A program made the translations under genes and the position numbers. From Candidatus Cloacimonadota bacterium (lineage in GTDB: Bacteria > Cloacimonadota > Cloacimonadia > Cloacimonadales > TCS61), in assembly GCA_014382915.1 (NCBI GenBank), contig JACNIV010000093.1, positions 1-5,438 on the forward strand: 5,438 nucleotides of DNA, read 5' to 3'. Below the pieces are notes generated by a model. The model had not been told where the DNA came from, ran no database searches, and saw only the letters and a list, made by a program, of their open reading frames with translations. This document shows, piece after piece, positions 1 through 5,438 of the stretch (its first letter is position 1; each line of letters begins with the position of its first letter).

Positions 1-99
1 AAACAGCTTATAAATTATCTCATACCAGACAACAAAAAATTTATATTTTACTTCAATTATGCAGAACGTGTCTTTTCCAAAATAAACTCACAGATATGA
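1..99 (+). CDS. 3' end of an upstream gene (partial), or N-terminal continuation of the sensor kinase split by a frameshift
   Basis: A frame is open from the first base to a TGA at 97-99 and gives the last 32 residues of a protein. The translation is plausible protein: it includes NYLIPDNKKF and FNYAERVFSKINSQI, an amphipathic helix pattern like those in TPR or post-ATPase helical regions. The TGA overlaps the next ATG in ATGA (96-99), the usual geometry of translationally coupled genes. The kinase frame is also open back to position 3, but its translation there (ending CRTCLFQNKLTD) looks less natural. A single protein broken by a one-base loss around 79-96 is therefore a real alternative, especially since TPR-GAF-kinase modules are often the C-terminal half of Ser/Thr-kinase/AAA-ATPase regulators. 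Too little is present to name a family. Confidence 0.5.
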   Translation, partial: KQLINYLIPDNKKFIFYFNYAERVFSKINSQI

Positions 100-3000
100 A
101 AAAAAGTATCGATAAATTGGCAGGATTAAAATTAACTGATGAAGATACAATTCTTTTTATTGCTTATAAGGGTATACATCTTGGTTCTACGGGCAGATTG
201 GATGAAGGAATTAATCTAATAGAAGAATTCCTGCCCACAATTAAAACGAAAAATGATCCAAATTATCTCATTAAATTTGGTACACTACACAATTATTTAG
301 CCTTTCTTTATAACATGAAAAGAATGTTGGATGAGGCATATAAGAATTATGAAATTGCCAGAAAAGTTTGGGAAAAAATTGATTACAAACGAAAATTAGC
401 AACGGTATATAATAATATTGGAGATGTAGCTTTAACCAAGGGAGATACAAACCAGGCTTTCGATTTTTTCAGGAAAGCAAATCACATCTGCTCCCAGATC
501 GGGGGCAAGAGAGTGAAAGTGCTTGGCAAACTCAATCAGGGAATAGCCTATATCAAGCTGGGATTTTTTGATATTGCAGAAAAATATCTTGCTGATGCTT
601 TGGAATTGACCACAAATCTGGAAACAAACCCGTTCTACGATTCTATCATAAATAACCTGGCGATTGCCAAAAGCAAAGTTAATAATTTTAATTACTATCT
701 GGAATTTATCAAAGAACAGGTGCCGAACCTGATAAATGATAATATTTACAAAGTCACTCCTCTTACCAAGACCTATTTCTATTATTTATATGAAATCGGC
801 GATTACGAAAAAATTGAACGATTACTTAAACGTTTTGAAAGCATCTTGTTCGAGCATAAAGAGCATGAATTCTTTTACCAGATGACAGGTTTTATTATGC
901 TGGCTAAAAACATGTATCCGCTGGCACTGGAAAACATTGAAAAAGCCTTCCAATACTCGATGCAGAATAAAAGCGATTATGCACAGGTTATTACTTATAT
1001 CAGGTTTATAGAATATTATCTGGGGATCGGTAATATCGATAAAGCTTATGAAACCTGCAAAAAAGCTGAGATCCTGTGTGGAAAACATAATTTCAGGTAT
1101 TGGGAAACTCTGCTGGATTTAAGAAAAATTAAAATCCGTCTGCTGGATGAAAATGTAAATTTAAGAATTCTTTTAAGAAAACTCTTTAATATGATAAAAT
1201 ATGTTCAGGGAAATCATCTTTTCCTGCTGGAGATAGAGGTATATGAATTAATAGTTCAGATCTATGCCAGCTTGAACGTAAAAACGAAAGCCCAGTTGTT
1301 CTTTAAAAGATATAAGGAAATGTTATTAAAATCCACCGAAGGTTTACCCGAGCATGACAAAGAACTTTTCCTGAGAAAAAGAAGATACTTTCTCAACAAT
1401 TACATTGGTCTTAAAACAGTAAAAATAGAACCCCGTTTTACCCGGGATTCTCATAAATGGCAGGATGAACTTTATGATCTTCTTAAATTGCGGGAGATCG
1501 ACCGCATAAAATTCTTTATAGATAAAACGATCAATAGACTGCTATCTCCCCATTTTTTTGCGATTGTTCTACTGGAAGAAATCGAGAATAAAAGCACTCC
1601 ATTCCTTAAATTCAACATTGATCTTGAACAGCTTTATTCTACTAAGATCGTGGATAATATCAGGTTATGTCTGGATGAAAACATGGTTTTTTCAAGGAAG
1701 ATCGATAACAACCATCTTCTGTTCGTACCCCTCAGGATCAAGACTTCAGCTGTTGGCTGTTTGATAATTGCCGATAATGGAGAATTATCTTTCCAGGATT
1801 CCGAGAAGGAAATTGCCCAGATACTTAAACTTCACCTTACTTCTATTCTAATGCGGATAAATGAATTTGCTACCCTGAACGAAGATATGATTTTAATGAC
1901 CAAACTTATCGATATCACTCGCAAATTTTTTACTATTCTCAACCTTGATAAATTGGAACAGGAAATTGTTACTTTCACACTTGATTTTACAGGTGGAAGC
2001 AGAGGATTTCTTATTAAGAAAGACAAATACGAAAACTATGTTTACAAAGTAGCGTTGGACGATTCCAAACATCTCCTTAAAAGCTATGCTTATATCAGTA
2101 AATCTATCTTGAGTGAAGTTCAGAGAACCCGACAACCGCTTTATTTATGCAATACACTTGAAGATAATACAGAGGATGGATCCTTTGATTTGAATGTAGC
2201 TGGTTTATCTGTGTATTGTGCGCCCTTGATGTCAGATAATTACATTTATGGATATCTTTATATCGATAATTATAATAATGCAGATAATTTAATAATGATC
2301 AATCCCGAGTTCATGAAACTTCTGCTCACACAGATCGATATTGCTATTAAAAATGCACAACAGTATGAATCTCTTGTGGAAAAAAATCGCGAGATCAATT
2401 CCCTGGATAATCTGAAGAAGGATTTTATTAATGTCGTATCACATGAACTTAAAACACCGCTGGTCTCTTTAGAGGGCAATGTAAACAGGATAAGAAAATC
2501 AAAACTTTCCAGGAGCGACAAAGAAACTTTTGACAAGATAGGCCAAAGTGTTAATAAACTTCATCTTGCAATTACCGATATCTTGAATTTTAATAAATAC
2601 CAGATGCTAAAAAAACTGGATAAAGAACCTGTTAACCTGAAGTCATTACTATCCGCCCTGAAGGAAGAAGCTGAGAAAATCTCTGCAGATAGACATATGA
2701 TCTTCAAACTGGAAATGGAAAGAAAGCTTAAACAACCGAATTTGAACTGGGATGCATTCTATCTCCTGCTTTATTCCCTGGTGTTGAATGCCATCAGATT
2801 CACAAAAGATTTTGGTACGATCATCATTGGGGCAAGGCACTCAACCTTCCAACAGGAAGAAATAAACGGTAAAGAAAGCATTGTGGTATATATACAAGAT
2901 AACGGCATTGGAATTCCTGAAAACCAGCTCCAGAAAATTTTTCAGAAATTCTACGAACTGGGAGATATTATCACTCATAAATCCGGTTCAATAGAATTCA

Positions 3001-3125
3001 AATCCAGTGGTCTGGGATTGGGACTTTCCACAGCCAAATTAATAACTGAACTTCATCAGGGCAAGATCTGGATAAATAGCAAGGAAAACGAAGGTACAAC
3101 ACTGTTTGTAGCCATACCTTATTAA
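96..3125 (+). CDS. soluble sensor histidine kinase with TPR-like, two GAF-like, HisKA and HATPase_c domains
   Basis: This is a two-component sensor kinase that should autophosphorylate on a histidine and pass the phosphate to an unseen response regulator. Residues about 1-440 are TPR-like helical pairs, clearest near VYNNIGDVALTKGDTNQAF and GIAYIKLGFFDIAEKYLADA. A linker containing LPEHDKELFLRKRRY resembles the TPR-to-GAF junction of large Ser/Thr-kinase/ATPase/TPR/GAF/kinase proteins. Two GAF-like domains follow (about 457-590 and 598-756), then a short coiled linker. HisKA carries the H box SHELKTPL with phospho-acceptor His783. In HATPase_c the N box is LVLNAIRFT with Asn898, the G1 box DNGIGIP is at 935-941, the F box is IFQKFY (948-953), and the G2 box GLGLGLS is at 972-978. 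The first Asn of the usual N box is Ser894. No signal peptide or membrane segment is seen, so it is cytoplasmic. The ATG at 96 is the first in frame, has no clear ribosome site, and overlaps the upstream stop. The true N-terminus could lie upstream if a frameshift is present. The kinase assignment is firm; the signal and GAF ligands are unknown. Confidence 0.93.
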   Translation: MKKSIDKLAGLKLTDEDTILFIAYKGIHLGSTGRLDEGINLIEEFLPTIKTKNDPNYLIKFGTLHNYLAFLYNMKRMLDEAYKNYEIARKVWEKIDYKRKLATVYNNIGDVALTKGDTNQAFDFFRKANHICSQIGGKRVKVLGKLNQGIAYIKLGFFDIAEKYLADALELTTNLETNPFYDSIINNLAIAKSKVNNFNYYLEFIKEQVPNLINDNIYKVTPLTKTYFYYLYEIGDYEKIERLLKRFESILFEHKEHEFFYQMTGFIMLAKNMYPLALENIEKAFQYSMQNKSDYAQVITYIRFIEYYLGIGNIDKAYETCKKAEILCGKHNFRYWETLLDLRKIKIRLLDENVNLRILLRKLFNMIKYVQGNHLFLLEIEVYELIVQIYASLNVKTKAQLFFKRYKEMLLKSTEGLPEHDKELFLRKRRYFLNNYIGLKTVKIEPRFTRDSHKWQDELYDLLKLREIDRIKFFIDKTINRLLSPHFFAIVLLEEIENKSTPFLKFNIDLEQLYSTKIVDNIRLCLDENMVFSRKIDNNHLLFVPLRIKTSAVGCLIIADNGELSFQDSEKEIAQILKLHLTSILMRINEFATLNEDMILMTKLIDITRKFFTILNLDKLEQEIVTFTLDFTGGSRGFLIKKDKYENYVYKVALDDSKHLLKSYAYISKSILSEVQRTRQPLYLCNTLEDNTEDGSFDLNVAGLSVYCAPLMSDNYIYGYLYIDNYNNADNLIMINPEFMKLLLTQIDIAIKNAQQYESLVEKNREINSLDNLKKDFINVVSHELKTPLVSLEGNVNRIRKSKLSRSDKETFDKIGQSVNKLHLAITDILNFNKYQMLKKLDKEPVNLKSLLSALKEEAEKISADRHMIFKLEMERKLKQPNLNWDAFYLLLYSLVLNAIRFTKDFGTIIIGARHSTFQQEEINGKESIVVYIQDNGIGIPENQLQKIFQKFYELGDIITHKSGSIEFKSSGLGLGLSTAKLITELHQGKIWINSKENEGTTLFVAIPY

Positions 3126-3131
3126 AACTAT

Positions 3132-3135
3132 AGGA
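3132..3135 (+). promoter_or_regulatory. weak ribosome binding site for the 3146 start
   Basis: AGGA lies 10 bases before the ATG at 3146, followed by a run of eight A's (3135-3142). The spacing is slightly long. It favours 3146 over the in-frame ATG at 3215 (Met24), which has no purine-rich site just upstream. Confidence 0.4.
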
Positions 3136-3145
3136 AAAAAAATTA

Positions 3146-4048
3146 ATGAAAGAATTATTCGCATCATTAAAAAAGAAAAATAATCCTCAGAAACAACAGA
3201 ATTTCACAAGATTGATGACAGAAAGAGAAAGTATAATCATATACTTTTCTGCAAATTCGGAACATACTTTCGAAATTTTTTCCTACCTGGTGGGTTGGAA
3301 GAAATTATTCCGGGATATTATTTGCATAATACCGGAGTTCTCTTTTATATTCTTCAAAAGATTAAACCTGCCGGAAAATTTTACGATTATTAACCAGAAG
3401 ACAGATTTAAAGCCATTCAATAATTCCGTGATCTTTAATTTTAGCCACAACAAGCAAGTAACTCGAAATCTGAAACTATCACAGAATTCCGCAATTATTG
3501 ATATTGAAAATCCCTCTAATTTGCAGTTATTACCAATCCCTGATTCACCTGTTTCAGTCTTTACAAATTTCGCCAGATTCTTCAATTTTCCTGTCCAAAA
3601 AAGCTTTTTAGAAATGGAGCTTACCATAGCAGAAGAAAACATTGCCACACACCGCTTTATTCAGAACAGGTTCCCGAATTATATTCTGGATATAAATAAA
3701 TCGAATACGCAAAAAGTAAATGAAGGCGTAGTGATTACACTTAAACAGAATTTTTCCGCTAATATCTATCTTACGGGTAGAACAATTCACAAAAAGAACT
3801 TCATTAACATAGAAGATATCAAATATGAAAATCTCTTCGACCTGTTCATTCTTGCCAGAGAGTGCGATCTGTTCATCACAGATAACACGGATTGGGCAAA
3901 AATATTCTCTCAACTTGATGTAAAAATGATCTGTCTTGATATTAATGAAGTGATCAAAGGTGTGAAAAGCATTGATCCTGTAGATGTATTCGAACTGAAA
4001 AACTCGATCTCTTCAATTTTGAAAAAAAATGTTAACAACGAGGTTTAG
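3146..4048 (+). CDS. hypothetical protein with a degenerate GT-B / glycosyltransferase family 9-like fold
   Basis: I do not firmly recognise this 300-residue protein. The pattern suggests a divergent GT-B fold of the heptosyltransferase (GT9) type. After a basic, polar start (KKKNNPQKQQ), the strand IIIYFSAN and a helix (about 29-50) sit where GT9 enzymes have their first beta-alpha unit. Near the C-terminus, NLFDLFILARECDLFITDNT and then WAKIFSQLDVKMICLD (about 229-265) mimic the GT9 stretch 'laaliaradllvtnDsGpmHlAaalgkpvvalfg'. The expected ND(S/T)G..H motif is instead D246-N247-T248-D249-W250, so the G and H are absent and catalysis may be lost or altered. Its length is a little below typical GT9 enzymes. 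No signal peptide or clear membrane segment is present, so it is probably cytoplasmic. It lies 20 bp after the kinase gene and directly abuts the next gene, which suggests co-transcription. The ORF itself is well supported; the fold is an inference from alternation patterns and one motif region. Confidence 0.8.
   Translation: MKELFASLKKKNNPQKQQNFTRLMTERESIIIYFSANSEHTFEIFSYLVGWKKLFRDIICIIPEFSFIFFKRLNLPENFTIINQKTDLKPFNNSVIFNFSHNKQVTRNLKLSQNSAIIDIENPSNLQLLPIPDSPVSVFTNFARFFNFPVQKSFLEMELTIAEENIATHRFIQNRFPNYILDINKSNTQKVNEGVVITLKQNFSANIYLTGRTIHKKNFINIEDIKYENLFDLFILARECDLFITDNTDWAKIFSQLDVKMICLDINEVIKGVKSIDPVDVFELKNSISSILKKNVNNEV
4040..4043 (+). promoter_or_regulatory. ribosome binding site for the exported TPR protein gene
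   Basis: GAGG sits inside the last codons of the preceding gene, five bases before the ATG at 4049. The spacing is near ideal, so it supports this start and independent initiation even though the previous stop codon immediately precedes the ATG. Confidence 0.65.
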
Positions 4049-5438
4049 ATGAGAAGATCTTTATTGTGTATGCTGCTGTTAATATTAACTGTTATGCTAA
4101 TTGCTACCCCCGTTGACGATATGAAATTTGCTGTGGGATTATATACCGACGGCAATTACAAACTGGCGGAAATAGAACTTCGAAATTTTATTTCTAACAA
4201 TCCGGAAAGCAATTTACTGGCAGATGCAAAATTCCTCTTGGCAAATGTTCTTCTGGTAGAGAAGAACTATGATCAAGCTTTGAAACTCTTTGACGAATTA
4301 TACAGTTCCGATCCAAATCCAGCTATCCGGGCGGAAGTATTGATGGGATTGGGACAATGTAATTTTTTTGAAAATGATCTTTCAGAAAGTGAAAAATATC
4401 TCCAGGATTTTGTTAAGATCTTTCCAAGGCATCTCTTACGATGGAAAGCAGATTATTTTCTGGGAAGAATTAACCTTAAAAGGGAAAAACTCGATGAAGC
4501 TTTGCGATTTCTGGATAAAGCTGCAGCTATAAATGATGATATTTCTATAAAAATTGCTCGGCTGGAAGTATTTATAGCACACGATCAAACCCCCAAAGCT
4601 GATGAAGTTATGCAGACTTTATTAGCGGAAAGGAATGAACAGAGAAACAGGGCATTACTTATTTATCAAAACTTTAATCTTCGTAAAAAGAATTATGATA
4701 AAATTTTAAATGTCGGGTTTGATTCGATCCCTATTACATCAGAATATTACCAGGAATATTCCCTGTTATTGAGGAGAGCTTATTACTATAAGGGAGAGTA
4801 TAAGGAAGCACTGAAAAGACTGGAACCTTTAACCTCTGAGAAAGCCAGTTATTTCAAGGCATTATGTTTGTACGAAACCGATAGCAGTGAAGAAGCTGGC
4901 AAGATCCTTGCAGAACTGGTTAGATCGGTCGATAAAGAGATCAGTTCAAACAGCTTTTTTTACCTGGCAAAAATGGAGCCCGATAAACAAAAATCGATTA
5001 GTATGCTGAAGGAATTTGTAAAAGATAATCCATCACATTTATTTACTCCATCTGCTTATTACCAGATAGGTTACAATTATTTCCTACTTGGTGAGTTCGC
5101 AGGAACTTTGGATAACTTCGATATTGCCCGAAGCAGGGCACATCAATCTGCAGATCCGCAATCGCATGAGATTTATAAAAACTTTCAGGAACAGATATCG
5201 TATCTTGCATCGGAAGCTAATTTCCTGATGGGAAATGAGCAGAAGGCTTCTGAAAAATATAAAGAATATATCGGTGAATACCCCAAAGGAGAATTTCTTG
5301 ATGAAGCTCTGTTTAAACTTGGTTTGCTTTATTTCAGGGGTAAAGATTATACTGAAGCTTTATCTAAGTTCGACATGGTTTTGGATAATCATCCATATTC
5401 CGATAAAACAGGTATGAGCAATTACTATATTGGTGAAA
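4049..5438 (+). CDS. exported tetratricopeptide repeat protein, 3' end cut by the window
   Basis: The frame is open from ATG 4049 to the window end with no stop, giving 463 residues of an incomplete protein. The N-terminus is a signal peptide or membrane anchor: MRRS, then a hydrophobic core LLCMLLLILTVMLIA (residues 5-19), then PVDD. No convincing lipobox or strong AxA cleavage site is seen. The rest is TPR-like helical pairs, for example YTDGNYKLAEIELRNFISNN (32-51), EKNYDQALKLFDELYSSDP (71-89), KREKLDEALRFLDKAAAIN (144-162), YKGEYKEALKRLEPL (247-261) and YFRGKDYTEALSKFDMVLDN (428-447). The YPKGEFLDEALFKLGLLY pattern (411-428) is typical of BamD/CpoB (YbgF)-type envelope TPR proteins, whose repeats bind other proteins. 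It probably acts in the periplasm or on the outer membrane as a scaffold; its partner is unknown. The start is supported by GAGG five bases upstream, directly after the previous gene's TAG. Many envelope TPR proteins of this type are much longer, so a large part may be missing. Confidence 0.88.
   Translation, partial: MRRSLLCMLLLILTVMLIATPVDDMKFAVGLYTDGNYKLAEIELRNFISNNPESNLLADAKFLLANVLLVEKNYDQALKLFDELYSSDPNPAIRAEVLMGLGQCNFFENDLSESEKYLQDFVKIFPRHLLRWKADYFLGRINLKREKLDEALRFLDKAAAINDDISIKIARLEVFIAHDQTPKADEVMQTLLAERNEQRNRALLIYQNFNLRKKNYDKILNVGFDSIPITSEYYQEYSLLLRRAYYYKGEYKEALKRLEPLTSEKASYFKALCLYETDSSEEAGKILAELVRSVDKEISSNSFFYLAKMEPDKQKSISMLKEFVKDNPSHLFTPSAYYQIGYNYFLLGEFAGTLDNFDIARSRAHQSADPQSHEIYKNFQEQISYLASEANFLMGNEQKASEKYKEYIGEYPKGEFLDEALFKLGLLYFRGKDYTEALSKFDMVLDNHPYSDKTGMSNYYIGE

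Noticed and set aside
73..99. Programmed ribosomal frameshift at the start of the kinase gene
   Set aside because: No canonical slippery heptamer in the right phase is present. The A7 run (99-105) lies after the upstream stop codon, so it cannot mediate the shift.
822..2840. Several minus-strand and alternative-frame open frames of 63-88 codons inside the kinase gene
   Set aside because: They lie wholly inside a strongly supported coding frame with kinase motifs, have no ribosome sites or recognisable domains, and are expected by chance on the opposite strand.
3126..3145. Possible terminator or promoter in the 20 bp gap after the kinase gene
   Set aside because: No inverted repeat is present, only a weak AGGA and an A run. 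The gap is too short for a convincing promoter.
3283..3913. Two overlapping minus-strand open frames (101 and 121 codons) opposite the GT-like gene
   Set aside because: They overlap each other and the + strand gene and resemble no family. The + strand frame has better start context, operon position and protein-like composition.
109..4998. Recurrent ATCGAT palindromes (109, 1035, 1701, 1908, 2262, 2334, 4993)
   Set aside because: All but the last (4993) encode in-frame Ile-Asp (ATC GAT), so codon and dipeptide preference explains them. The spacing is irregular and no regulatory pattern is seen.
5235..5417. A 60-codon + strand frame near the right edge
   Set aside because: It is a shadow of the exported TPR gene, whose frame gives clear TPR motifs through the same bases.

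Overview
The window is AT-rich, densely coding DNA with every supportable gene on the + strand. It looks bacterial: Shine-Dalgarno-like sites precede two of the starts, genes are nearly back to back, and there is a two-component histidine kinase. The mix of a soluble TPR/GAF sensor kinase, a glycosyltransferase-fold-like protein and an exported TPR protein would suit an AT-rich member of the FCB group (for example a Cloacimonadota-like lineage). That placement is a low-confidence impression, because there is no rRNA or marker gene.

Layout: (1) Positions 1-99 are the 3' end of a reading frame that begins outside the window. Its TGA overlaps the next ATG in an ATGA. (2) 96-3125 encodes a 1009-residue cytoplasmic sensor histidine kinase: N-terminal TPR-like helices, two GAF-like domains, then HisKA and HATPase_c with nearly all catalytic boxes. 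(3) 3146-4048 encodes a 300-residue protein not firmly recognised. It resembles a degenerate GT-B/GT9 (heptosyltransferase-like) fold. (4) 4049 to the window end encodes the first 463 residues of an exported TPR protein that is cut by the window edge. Gaps are 20 bp and 0 bp, with no visible terminator, so the genes probably form one operon continuing on both sides.

How they work together is inference. The kinase has no membrane segment and would sense an intracellular signal through its TPR and GAF parts. The last gene has a signal peptide and BamD/CpoB-like TPRs, so its product probably acts in the periplasm or envelope. The middle gene may be related to surface-glycan enzymes but lacks the usual active-site motif. 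No response regulator, DNA-binding protein, RNA gene, mobile element or CRISPR array is visible.

The main points for a second look are the 5' boundary (translational coupling versus a frameshift splitting a larger kinase/ATPase-TPR-GAF-kinase protein), the degenerate glycosyltransferase-like gene, and the in-frame single-amber-codon junction between genes 3 and 4.
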